Assembly: GCF_013426205.1 (NCBI RefSeq)
Contig: NC_089425.1
Span: forward strand, 3,844,001-3,908,000
Length of the DNA stretch: 64,000 nt
From: Metarhizium brunneum
Lineage: Eukaryota; Ascomycota; Sordariomycetes; Hypocreales; Clavicipitaceae
Reading direction: 5' to 3'
The notes under the pieces were generated by a model that searched no databases, was not told where the DNA came from, and worked only from the letters and a program-made list of their open reading frames with translations. Positions 47,224 to 57,596 of this stretch are shown here, piece after piece; position 1 is the stretch's first letter, and each line of letters begins with the position of its first letter. The position numbers were made by a program, and so were the translations under genes.

Positions 47224-48497
47224 ACTAATGGGACATGAGTCGAAAAAAAAAAGAAACGTGCATATATGAGCAATGACAGCGAGAGGATTGGGGGACATGT
47301 ATATATAATTTTTGCTCGATTGTACCCCTTGCTGGAAGGGCTGGCGGACAGCGGACAGCGGACAGCTGACGGTGCATAGGTAGGATTTTGCTTTGTTTTT
47401 GGGAAGGGCATGCATCAGCGGAGGTGTACATGATTATCAGGAAACATATCAAGTCTCTTTTTTTGTCGCTTCAATACGAACCCTGCCTGGTGACAATCGC
47501 GGTACATGTTGGGTATGCCAGGGACCAACGTTGGATATTAGGTCCTGGGGACACCGTATGGAGGAACTTGATCCACGATGGCCATCCACGTAGACATGTA
47601 AACACGTGGCTCACACACACTTGCGACAAAAATTACGTGACCACTGTATTGTGGCTCTAGACTAGAATATCAAGAGAGACGTTCTCATATTTCCCCTCAC
47701 CGCGGTCCCAACGGCTCCGGGCCGTGCCTTTCGCTATCTAGCAGCCTTTCCTTTGCAGATAGATGCACATGCTGCCTTAAAATCCCCACAAGCAGAACCG
47801 AACTGAGCGAGACTGTAAAGCAATGAATGATCAAGGATGCACAATGAATGTAACAGTGGGTTCTTGTTGATGCTAAATCTAACAATGCCAGCAGGCTGCG
47901 AGTCCAGGTCTCTATTTTCCAGGAACCAACTTCAATAACAGAATCGTCGAATTCTGAATCTGTTCTGTTCAAGAGACAGCAGACCATGATCGATTTCGCA
48001 GCAACAAGTCCAAAATTCCCAATTTCCCATATTAACTATTTTTCTTGTTTCTTTGTGTCATGGGCATGATCAATTTCCGTCTCCCTTTCTTCTAAAAGAC
48101 AACCGAATAACACTACGGGGCATGCCCCTGATAAGTCGTGACGGCAGAGAACGCCTACAAGGAATGACGATGAAGTGAATTAAAAAATAAGTGAAAATAT
48201 TTCTGTGACGGTTCCGTGGAAACCTGAAGCGTCGTTGCAGTCCCTCCGACGATGCAAATGAGCAAGTTTCGTCGTTGGGCCGTCCATAACGGCGAGAATC
48301 GGAAGGCAAATAAAAACGTATAATGTCATTTGACCGAGTCAAATATGCAAAAATAAAACAAATCCGCAAATCCGAGAGCAATCGTGATCAGAGTTCCGGG
48401 CGCGTAAAGTCGTGAGAATAAAAAATGGAGCAATGAAAAAAAGCCGTGTGGGTGAATATCAAGTAGACCAATTCTTGTCTCCTCACGGCTCAAGGGT
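47224..48497. other. convergent intergenic region
   Basis: This holds the 3' flanks of sepH (+) and the Q-rich gene (-). GCGGACA is repeated three times in tandem at about 47344-47365. No gene is seen. Confidence 0.5.
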
Positions 48498-50258
48498 TCA
48501 AGCCACGGGTGTAGCCTTGCGCTTCTCGACACTAGTTAAGACCAGCCTAGGGGCTTTGCGGTGAGCGTCAGCCGCCTCCTGCGTCTGCGGCGCACGCAAG
48601 GCACCGTTTTTAAACACGGTAGCAAAGGAGCTGTTCTCAGCCTCAAAGAGAGACGTAGGACTGTTATTGCCGGCACTGTCAACACCTCCTCGAGTCTTTT
48701 GGCGAGAGCTGGGTCGGTCAGAGCCAATAGCTCCCCAACTGCCGCTAGCTGATGTCCGAGAGCTGGTGCATTCCTCCTCACCAGCTAGGCTTCCCGAGCC
48801 GCTTCGTCCAGAATCTGAGTCGTTGTCGGTAATTGGAGAACAGGAGTCTTCAGCAGTCTCAGAAACAGGGCTCATGCTGCCGACAGAGCTGCTCGTGCCC
48901 TTGCGGCGCTCCAAACCAGCACGGACGAGATTATGCACTGCGGATCGACGCGTGCGAGCAGCAAAGTTCTTGCTACCCTCGTGCTTCGCGGTGGGCTTGG
49001 AGATGAGCTCATCCAGTGATGGAGGACCCCGTGGCTGTCGCGTTGGATGCTCGCCGGCGCGCGCCTGACCAGGCCCATAGCCTCCAGTCATGGGTGTTAA
49101 GGGGAAAGAGGCTGTCTTGGGGCCCGCGGACTTGGGGGCATCAGCAGAGGTACTCCCTGCAGCCAAAACACTGTTGACGGGTGCAAGAGATGAAGCCTTC
49201 TTATGACCACGGCGGAATGCGTTGGCAGATGGGGGAGGCAGGGGCGTCACGTCCGAGGGCGAGTCGTACCGCTTGGGAGGAGAGCCGGAGCGCAACATCG
49301 ACTGGTGGGTCTCGGGAGGTGGTGAAACCTGAACTCGCGGGGTTGTTTGCTGAGGGGACTGTTGGTATTGCTGTTGTGAGAGGTGCTGCTGGAGCTGGAG
49401 CTGGACTCCATTCTGAAGCCCGTTATTGAACGTGGGCGACATCGGTTGGTCGGCATAAGGAGAGCTGATTTGGGCTCCTGTGGGAACGAATGCATTATCA
49501 ACGTAGTATTGACCAGTGACGGGACTGTAGTAAACCTGCTGACCCTGGCTGATGGCAGCTTGTACCCCCAGCTGCTGCTGCAGGTTGTGGAGCTGTTGCT
49601 GCTGCTCGTAAAGAGCTATTTGCTGTTGGGTAAGCTGGGTACGCTGGGAGCTGCTGAGGTTGAGCTGCTGAAACTGCTGAGCGGCGGCTTGAACGTTTCT
49701 AAGTTGCTGCTGAAGTTTCTGCTGCTGTTGAGCAAGGTACATGTTTGTAGCAACGAGTTGAGCGTAGAGATTGGGATCCATATGCTCCTGGGCTTGTTCA
49801 TCAATGGGAAGCTCCGGTGGCGCAAGGACCTGATCGACAGTGTATTGCTGGCTACCCATCATGTTCTGGTAAATACTCTGCTGGTTGCCGTACTGGGGAA
49901 ACGCCGTCTTAGGAGCGGTATTATAGATGTTGTCTTGGCCATAGCCGTGAAGATTGGCAGCCATGCTGCGTCTGGCGTAGTGCTGAGTACCATTTGAAGC
50001 AGGGGTTGTAGGACCAAACGTGGCTGCAGTCGCCGATTTGGGGGCTGTTCGTAGACCGGCAAGCAAATGGGAGCGGCTTGTACGAGGGGTAGGAGCACCA
50101 CCATCCTTACTAGCGTTGCCCTGCTTGATTGTGTCGAAGGAGAGAGGCTTGATATTTTGGCTGCCTCGACGAGAGGCTAGTCCGCCGGCGGGCATAGACA
50201 GCCCGCTGGCCGAATTGAAGGAGTTTGAAGTCATCTGAGCGAGACCGCCTGCGTCCAT
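48498..50258 (-). CDS. Q-rich conserved fungal protein (586 aa), function unknown
   Basis: Single exon. About residues 150-320 are very rich in glutamine, with coiled-coil-prone runs (LAQQQQKLQQQLRNVQAAAQ, LTQQQIALYEQQQQLHNLQQ) and a tyrosine-containing patch (GQQVYYSPVTGQYYVDNAF). Such a Q/Y/N-rich segment is prion-like in composition. Downstream is a basic motif FRRGHKKASSLAP. The best ordered segment follows: PRGPPSLDELISKPTAKHEG, SKNFAARTRRSAVHNLVRAG, LERRKGTSSSVGSMSPVSET. The rest is Ser-rich. No RNA-binding or membrane domain is visible. Many Q-rich fungal proteins with a short basic motif act in mRNA regulation or polarity, but that is only an analogy. The upstream sequence (51330-51800) is strongly pyrimidine-rich on this strand, suggesting a long leader. 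Confidence 0.8.
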   Translation of the reverse strand: MDAGGLAQMTSNSFNSASGLSMPAGGLASRRGSQNIKPLSFDTIKQGNASKDGGAPTPRTSRSHLLAGLRTAPKSATAATFGPTTPASNGTQHYARRSMAANLHGYGQDNIYNTAPKTAFPQYGNQQSIYQNMMGSQQYTVDQVLAPPELPIDEQAQEHMDPNLYAQLVATNMYLAQQQQKLQQQLRNVQAAAQQFQQLNLSSSQRTQLTQQQIALYEQQQQLHNLQQQLGVQAAISQGQQVYYSPVTGQYYVDNAFVPTGAQISSPYADQPMSPTFNNGLQNGVQLQLQQHLSQQQYQQSPQQTTPRVQVSPPPETHQSMLRSGSPPKRYDSPSDVTPLPPPSANAFRRGHKKASSLAPVNSVLAAGSTSADAPKSAGPKTASFPLTPMTGGYGPGQARAGEHPTRQPRGPPSLDELISKPTAKHEGSKNFAARTRRSAVHNLVRAGLERRKGTSSSVGSMSPVSETAEDSCSPITDNDSDSGRSGSGSLAGEEECTSSRTSASGSWGAIGSDRPSSRQKTRGGVDSAGNNSPTSLFEAENSSFATVFKNGALRAPQTQEAADAHRKAPRLVLTSVEKRKATPVA

Positions 50259-52320
50259 TGCTCAGAAATAGACAAGAATCGTAGTCGTGGACTAAAAAAT
50301 CGAAGGCCGACGACCGGAAAAAACTTGCGAGTGTATGTCGATAAAGAAGAACAGACCAAGATCCAAAGAATTAGAAAATGAATAGCGGAGTGGCTTGCAG
50401 CTGGAGGTTTGTGATGCCAGGTGGTGCCTATCTGCGAAACGTCTCCACAGGATCACAATACGGAGGATTGATAATCAACGCGGAGGGGCAAATAAGACAA
50501 TTGGGATCTGCAAGCGCGAAGCTGACAAGTCGACGTAAAAAAAAATGTGAACAGGAATCCAAGAAAAAAGGCTGAATGTGAACAGGATGACAGACGATAG
50601 TTACTTGTGTTTTTTTTTCGCTGTCCCAAGACTGAAAAAAAATGCAACAAGATTAAAACGGTAGCAAGATCCAGAGGCTGATGATGAAACAGAATACAAG
50701 GGAAGGGAACGAACAGAAGGAACGAGACTAGAAGACAAGTTGTCTGGTTTGTTCCTTCTTGATATTATATCTCCGACAGGAACGTGTTGTCTCTTCCTGC
50801 GTAGTAGCTACTTGAGCCGGGAGCAGGAGAAGGGCAAGGTCAACTTGATGGACTTGGAGATCGGCACAGGCGTCTCGAATTCAAGGAACGTTGTCGCCAG
50901 TAACTGAGCTTGTCTGAAGATATTTGCAAGATTTTGTGCTGTATTGTTCGGGTATTGGTGTACGAGTGCCGGATAATCAGATTGCTGCGTTCTAGAATTG
51001 GCCGAAATTGAGGACAATGAAGGTCTACCGGTGAGGTGGAAATGAAAAAGAACAGTTGCGGGTGCTCAAGAGACTGTGACGACGACGATTGCAGTAACGC
51101 CGAGGGAAGTTCGGACCAGTGGTGTGGGCGTGCGCGTCAATGCTCACCAAACGACCAAGGTGCAGGGCGTGAAAGGTGCGCGTGTTGTTCGTGTCGACAA
51201 AGCAAGGAGCGGCCGAAAATAAAAGTACAGAGAATCAGCGGCGAAGGACCAAACCAACAGACAGTATGATGCACATGTAGGAGTGTGTTGCCGTTGCTTG
51301 TTGCTGTGCTTGTTTCAAGGTTGGGGTTGCCTTCCCAAAGAATATCCGGATTGTGCGCGTAAAAACAAAAATTCCCAACTTTTTGGCTTTTCTTTCCCAA
51401 TCTATCAAGCTTCTTCGTTTTTTTCTCCTTCTTCTTTTACTTTGGCTGTCCGAAAATTTTGGCGATGTCCAGGAGCTGGATTCGGAGCCCGAGGTCGATG
51501 CAGAGGTGAATGTGGCGGCGGGCACAAAATCGCGGCGTGCTAGGATACGGGAAGCGATGGAAATTAAGGACGGAGACAAACTCGAGGAACGAGGCTGAAA
51601 TACGACGAGCGAAAAGAGAACGGCGGGTGGCGGACGAGACGGAGGGAGAGAAGAGAGGGAGGAGATAGATAAAGGTGAGTGAGGTGGATGGGATGGAAGG
51701 AGAAGAAGCAGAAGCCGAGCAAAAGGGGAGTGGAGGATCCAGGAAGAAAAACGGTTGACGATGGATGGCAGTGTGACTGGGGCTCCTGGGCTGCATGGAG
51801 GCATGGAGGCATGGAGGCACACAGTCGGCGGGTTGGTGGGAGGCGAGGCGAGGAGGCTCTTGCACGTCCCAGGCCGAGTTCATGCTCAGCAGGCCAGCCA
51901 GGTGCCAGCAGGGCCCAGGTACTCGGTACTTTGCCAGCTGCCGTGCGCCTCCACGCATCGGCAGGTACCTGGTCCAAAGTGCGGCAGCGCGAGCACGCGC
52001 CGGTTGTCCAGTCATGTCGAGATGGCCGTCCCGCAGCCACAGGTTCCAGCCTGAGGTCAATGGGAGCAGGAGCGCTGCTGTACATTAAGCCAGCAACCTC
52101 AGAGTCAGGCACCGCAGCTCTGCATCAAGCACTCCAGCGGCCCCGAGCCACCTGGAGCCACCCTGGCCACTTGTTCCATAAGCACAATGTTCTAGCGCAT
52201 GTTTCGGCGTATCAAAACGCTGCAGGAGCCTCTGGACCCCTCCCCAACACCTCCTTGCCACTTCTGCGTCCAATGGACACCACGTCCCCGTCACGCGCGG
52301 GTGCCCGTCTCTAGCCAATC
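50259..52320. other. promoter and probable long leader of the Q-rich gene
   Basis: Homopolymer A/T tracts lie near 50540 and 50610. A pyrimidine-rich stretch on the minus strand spans 51330-51800. Overlapping minus-strand ORFs of about 200 codons here are low-complexity and not convincing as proteins. Confidence 0.45.
51792..51823 (+). repeat. 9-bp tandem repeat, three copies
   Basis: GCATGGAGG is repeated three times head to tail, preceded by GGGCTG and followed by CACACAG. It is a short minisatellite seed with no visible function. Confidence 0.7.
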
Positions 52321-52703
52321 ATGAGTCGCACGGCTCAAGGTGGCGCCTTTGCGGGGTTCCGGCCTGCTGTGAACACAAGGTAAGGGGGTCAGTCCCGGTC
52401 CTACACGATTGGGCTGGCCGGGCCAACGTGGTCACTTTTTAGCGACCAACGAGGGTCCAGTCAGACGGCGCTTATGGGCCAGTGAGTTTTAAGTGACCAG
52501 TCGTACTGGGTTGCCAGGCGAAGACGGACAGGACGTGTTGCGCTGTGTGGACGCCAGGCGGGGTGACGCGGGTGGCAGGTGTCGACCTTCCAGCTCAGCA
52601 AGTTCAGTACATGTACTACTCCGTACTCCGTACTAGCAGCCACATTCCTCCCTGCCGCGTGCTGTGCCCTTTGTGTCTCATCCATCGCAAAGGTACCTGC
52701 CTG

Positions 52704-52717
52704 CCTACCTAGGTAGG
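52704..52717. repeat. perfect 14-bp palindrome CCTACCTAGGTAGG
   Basis: It is its own reverse complement. Related, less perfect copies lie at about 15310, 16225, 30642, 53340-53375, 53980-54055, 54478-54502 and 62405. Confidence 0.75.
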
Positions 52718-53980
52718 TACCGCATACGAGTGAGCATAAATTAATGCACTCAACTGCCGCTGGCCAACATACAAAGCCCATGCGTTTGTTCATCGTGCGG
52801 TTGCCGAGCGGGTTTGAAACCAGGTTTTACCTTCTGAGCATGACTGTTCATGCAAACCGGATGTCCTTGCTGTCCTTGTTGGAATCTGCCGAGAACCCAT
52901 TCGATTTTCCCAGGCCGAAACGCAGTCGTCGATCAAGACTCGGAGTCGCGCCGAGATGGAGATGAATGGCATTGATCCCACAGGGGTTGCGGGGTTCGCC
53001 GCCCCGAAGTTCGAGCCAAGGTGACGTTTTCGTCTTCGCAGCACTTGACTCGATGATAGTTGTGCAAGCAAGTTCCTAGGTGCGCTGTTGTGCAGGGTTT
53101 TGGCCCGTCGCGAAGATGTGCAACTGAATAGTGTGCGAGCACCAAGTAACAAGGGGCCGCAACGCATCAGCAAGTCCATGCGCAATATAGAGGTCAATCG
53201 CAAAAGAGTCGTCAATAAAGTCAAAAACCATGTTGCCATTGTCATGCAAAGAATAGAAATGCACGAGGGACATGGACGCGTAGCAACGACATGGGTCTCG
53301 GTCTAGATTTGCCAATATTTGATTGTCGCTTGCATACCTCTAAGTACTAGGTACCTAGGTACTTACCTGAGGTACCTGGCGTTCGGGACAGTCGACACAC
53401 GAGCATACTACCTATGTACTTAAGTAGTAATGTATCAGACAACCAGGGTACGGCGTGTGAACACGATGCCTGCACATGGACACAAGAACACATGGACGTC
53501 GTGCTTGGTGCTTTGATATTGTACGAATCGCTTTCTTGTGCGCATCCAAATCAGGCATTTAGACATGGGGAAAAAATACCACACAATACTCTGAACAACT
53601 GTGCCTGGTCCCATGCGTCCCATGCACACGGCCTGCTTGCCGTGATTCGCCAGTGTACGCAAATGCGCGGATCAACTCGGTGCTGCAAAACCACCATCTA
53701 TCTGAAAAGCAAGTCCTCTGTTCTTGTAAGATCGCACGGAGCAATACGGACTACTCCGTACCCCGTAGATTAATACTCTCGGGTCTGGTGTTTTCTTTTT
53801 CTTTTTACCTTTTCGTGCACGAACATTCAACCGTGGCTACATTGAGTCAAGTGCCCGGTGAGCTTGGGACGTCGCATGCACAGACCCCAGACACTCACAA
53901 CTACATACCTTCATGCTAAGAAAATGCACTGCCGAATTCAGGAGTGGTTTTTTTCCCATTGTGTTTCTATGGCAGTCGCA

Positions 53981-54055
53981 TACTACCTACCTAGGTACTT
54001 ACCTACTTAGTAGGTAAGTACTTAAGTATCTTAGGTAAAGGACTAGGTATAAGTA
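53981..54055. repeat. cluster of CCTAGGTA/TACTTAAGTA-type palindromes
   Basis: Seventy-five bases are built almost wholly from CTACCTAGGTA, CTTACCTACTTAGTAGGTAAG and AGTACTTAAGTA-type words in both orientations, so the segment can fold on itself repeatedly. Confidence 0.65.
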
Positions 54056-55427
54056 TGAGATGACGTTCTTAAGTACTAAGGCATCTTGGTAAGTACCTAT
54101 ACCCCGTATGCGTGACTTCAATGAAGCACACTTGTGTGCCTTGGGTGGCTCCTTCCCAGCTTGACGAGTCTTGATTAGTCACCCAAATGTCAAATAATTC
54201 CCTCTCCCCTCTCTCGCTCCTTCAAACATCATACTCCATAGTACTTCTTACAATTTGATCGTAAGGACATTAATGAATTCCTCTCCGGGCCCCATTTCAC
54301 GTTCCATGAGTTCGATGTTGTCGCATGCCTTCGCCGTCTTCACAAAACGCAACCCCTGTCGTTCGGCTAGCCCGTGAGCGTCGACCAGCACCGCAACCAT
54401 TGCCATCCTTGCTCGGCCCCTGATGGTCAGACGGAGCGCACGCACCCAGATGAACTAGTACTACTCGGGACATGCTACTACCTACTAAGTAGGTAGTAGT
54501 AGTTGCAATCTTGAGCAAGAAGCAAGCAGGTTAAATGCTGCCAGCGCCGTCGGACATGGAGGTCGAGCTATTAGTGGTCATAAGCTATCCGACACCCGGT
54601 ACGGAGCACAGGGCAATGATAGACAGACTCTGTCAGCTATTGTACAAATGACTCAAAATTTACCATTTACAGTCAGTGGCAGAATATATTTGGCCACCAA
54701 GAAGTATACACACTAACATTACAAGATATTATAGTATAGCGCCTTTGCTAGGTACCTGGCCTGATTGAATACTCTTTGCCTTCCATTGTATGTGAAATCA
54801 GCCAGTCAGCCAATACCACCTCTTCGGAGCGAACGTGAGTCTCAAACACGCCAACTAGTCACGCTCAAATTGCTTGCGAGGTTGATGGGATGGGAGCGGC
54901 GAGCGGCCAGACCAGTGTAGGGCCGAGCGAGTTAACCGCCTGGTCCCGTTCTGAACCCTAATCAAGAGTCGCCCTCAACTTCACCGGTATTGCAGATTCT
55001 GCAAGAACTGGTTGCTCTCGTCGCCCACGTTCATCACTCAACGCAGTCGACATCGCCGGCGGCTTTGTTGCCTACTGCTTCATGTCATCTTCTAGTCCAG
55101 ACTCCAGAGCGTAAATGTTCGTTCCGAGAGACCAGGGCTTAATACGGAGCACCCTTGTCCGCCATCACGAGTGTGGGTAACTCCCGGTACCTGCGGCCAC
55201 TAACCATGCAAGCCATGCTCACCCTTCATTTCCCTTCCCGCCGATCTAGCCTCGCATTGGACGCCTGCTGGGGAGCTTCGATGTCAAAGTGAGCAATTTG
55301 ACCAGTCAACGCTACTTTTGGGCAAGCCTAATGTGGGTAACCAAGCCTAGCATGCCTTTCCTTGTTCTGTGGAGTCTTGTTGCGAATTAAAAAATCAGCC
55401 AGCTGCAAATCGCAAAGTGTCACCAGT

Positions 55428-55447
55428 AGTACGGAGTACTCCGTACT
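55428..55447. repeat. perfect 20-bp palindrome of the TACGGAGTA family
   Basis: The 20 bases AGTACGGAGT/ACTCCGTACT are self-complementary. The following bases add another half-copy (CTGTACTCC). Confidence 0.8.
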
Positions 55448-55820
55448 CTGTACTCCATTAGAGTTGATAATGTTAGCCTGTCCAATGCTCGCAGTCTCTG
55501 CCCCTCGCCTTGTGCTCCTGCCTCAGGAGATGGCGCGGGGATAGTACTTGAATTCAGCAAGTACGGAGTAATGCTAGGATACTCTACAATGTCGCCTAAC
55601 CAAGGCCAGCTTGTGAGGCGGGAACAAGACCGCCAAATCACGACAACTTGCACGGAGCTAGACAAGAGGGCTTAGATTATATTGTATACGACTACTCCGT
55701 ACTATCACCCAAATGACCTCCATCGGGCCTGTCGCTGACCAGTTCAAAGACCCAGCACGGAGTAGTTATTACCATAAAGGACCGCTCAGGTCGTCGTGGG
55801 CGTACTCCGTGTGTACCTGG

Positions 55821-55873
55821 GTATGTATGTATGTATGTATGTATGTATGTATGTATGTATGTATGTATGTATG
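55821..55873 (+). repeat. (GTAT)n microsatellite, 13 units
   Basis: About 53 uninterrupted bases of a four-base repeat lie directly after a TACTCCGTG motif. Length polymorphism between strains is likely. Confidence 0.95.
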
Positions 55874-57295
55874 CACATCATCCTGGTTTGCTGATCCAAC
55901 CGAGACAAAAAAACTATTTCAACTTCCTCGCACGACCAAGCCATCGGAAACGAAATGAGCTGCCGCTGTTTATGTAAGTGGCTCGTCTCGGCACCTCACC
56001 GATCCAACCCAGCCTCACCACTTGTTGGCTCGGCGCTTAACGGGCTGTGTTCCCAGCCAATCGATGGTGCTGTCTTGCGGCTGACAGTGTACATGGGGCA
56101 CCGTCCGTGCCAGTAAGCAGCATCGAGATGGGTCACCTGGACAAGAATTGAGAGAAGACAATCTGGGGCATGTTCTTGTTATTGTTGGTGTCTTTATTGC
56201 GGGGAAGCTGCCATGTACGAAGTACGTACTAGTAGAAGCAAACATGCATGATGGCCCGAGGCAAATGATGCCCAATCTTGTCTTTGGCATGACTAGAGTT
56301 GGCACTTTCTTTGTATGACTCTCGAGTCCAAGATGGACACTTTGTTCAGAGCATGCTTGGTAGGAACAAGTATCTCTACAGTTTCAAACAGCGGGGTAGT
56401 ATACGGAGTTACTTCGTCCTCCGTCATTAATGGGCATTAATATGTCATCTATCAACTCATGCACAATAGTTACGGGATGTGAGGGAAACTTTATTCAAAA
56501 CGCATTATCCACACATGTTACACGATCTACCTGCCTGAAGGAGGATTTCATTGGTTTGGATCGTATGTTTTCTTCGGGCTGCCCGGGATTGTGTCTTGCG
56601 CATAAGGGCACTTCCAGTTCCTCCCTAGTGGTGAGTACACCACGATATGTTTACATACACGCAATGCATTATTTTTATTTTGACGAAAAAGCAATTAGGA
56701 TATCCAACAAACTCGTGTTAATCTCATATGGGAAATGATTTGTCGAACTACTCCATGTGATATATCACCCTGACTCCGCATCTTCAAGACAGGCATCTTT
56801 CCAGAAGCGCGGCTAAAACCTACGCCAGACTACATACATTTTACTGTATGTCAACTAAAATTAGGTTTCCCGTCCTAAAACCAACATCTGAAACACTTAT
56901 CCAAGGGCTGTCTAGCTTATTCCCCCACACTCCACTGCAATTCCATATTGAGCTTTCGACATGTCAAAAATCCAAGGTATGTAGGATAGGTTTCTCAACC
57001 CTCGCAACGCAACTGACGAGACTTCACCAGAAGCCAGGCTACTCATTCCCACCTGGGGAGCAATCACTCTCCCCCGAGATCCAGTACTGATCACGAACAC
57101 CCTTAGTTAGGCCAGGCTTCTGTTCAGGCCGAACTATTCTTCTGGATGAATCTATCGGTCACGCCTCCATTCGGACATTGACGTCAGACGCGCTCAGCCA
57201 CACTCACCTCCCTCCCTCAGCTTCTCACCACTCCGACTTGATTCCGCCCTTTCACCTCACCAACCACGCGTCATCTTCCAAACTCCAAAAATAAA

Positions 57296-57596
57296 ATGAC
57301 AGACCAAGAGCAACAAAGGAGCGGCGTTGAGCGCCAAGTCACCACTGAGCCAGCACGTCGACCCCCTTCCTAACTCGAGTAAATGACCATGGCTAACTGT
57401 CACAGGCGCCGGTGCAGCCAATGACGAGTGATGGCGATGCCTTGAGACTCCGAGGCGGGGGGCACAGGCCTCTAGACGAGGTATGTCATATTGAAATGGA
57501 ACATGAGCATCTTATCTGACTGGATAGCCGAACCGTCCGAGTCTGCGCGGCATGGGCCTGAGATTTTGCTGTCTCGAAAACCTGCGGTGCTGTTGA
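57296..57596 (+). CDS. 61-aa protein with RLRGGG motif and CC...CC tail
   Basis: Three tiny exons: 57296-57337, 57406-57480 and 57528-57596. The ATG has an A-rich leader (AATAAAATGA). Exon 1 gives MTDQEQQRSGVERQ, exon 2 APVQPMTSDGDALRLRGGGH plus RPLDE, exon 3 PNRPSLRGMGLRFCCLENLR then CC and stop. Both introns keep phase 0. Intron 2 has donor GTATGT, CTGAC branch and TAG acceptor; intron 1 has a CTAAC branch 8 bases before CACAG, but its donor (CAA|GTCACC) is weak, and GGC|GTTGAG is an alternative. The layout (polar N-terminus, RGG, paired cysteines at the end) resembles small fungal cysteine-tail proteins of CYSTM-like type, which attach to membranes, possibly by palmitoylation. No experimental function can be inferred. 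Confidence 0.55.

Larger units (their letters stand above)
52321..57295. other. gene-poor interval with palindromic motif clusters
   Basis: Five kilobases without a gene I can support. It contains most copies of two short palindromic motif families (TACGGAGTA/TACTCCGTA and CCTACCTAGGTAGG types) and the tetranucleotide microsatellite. One minus-strand ORF (54248-54445) looks somewhat protein-like and is discussed as a finding. Confidence 0.5.

Noticed and set aside
51235..52112. Minus-strand ORFs of about 180-207 codons
   Set aside because: They are Ser/Pro/Leu-rich readings of a pyrimidine-rich leader of the Q-rich gene.
55821..55873. Possible CRISPR-like or telomeric repeat
   Set aside because: It is a plain four-base microsatellite with no spacers and no TTAGGG units.
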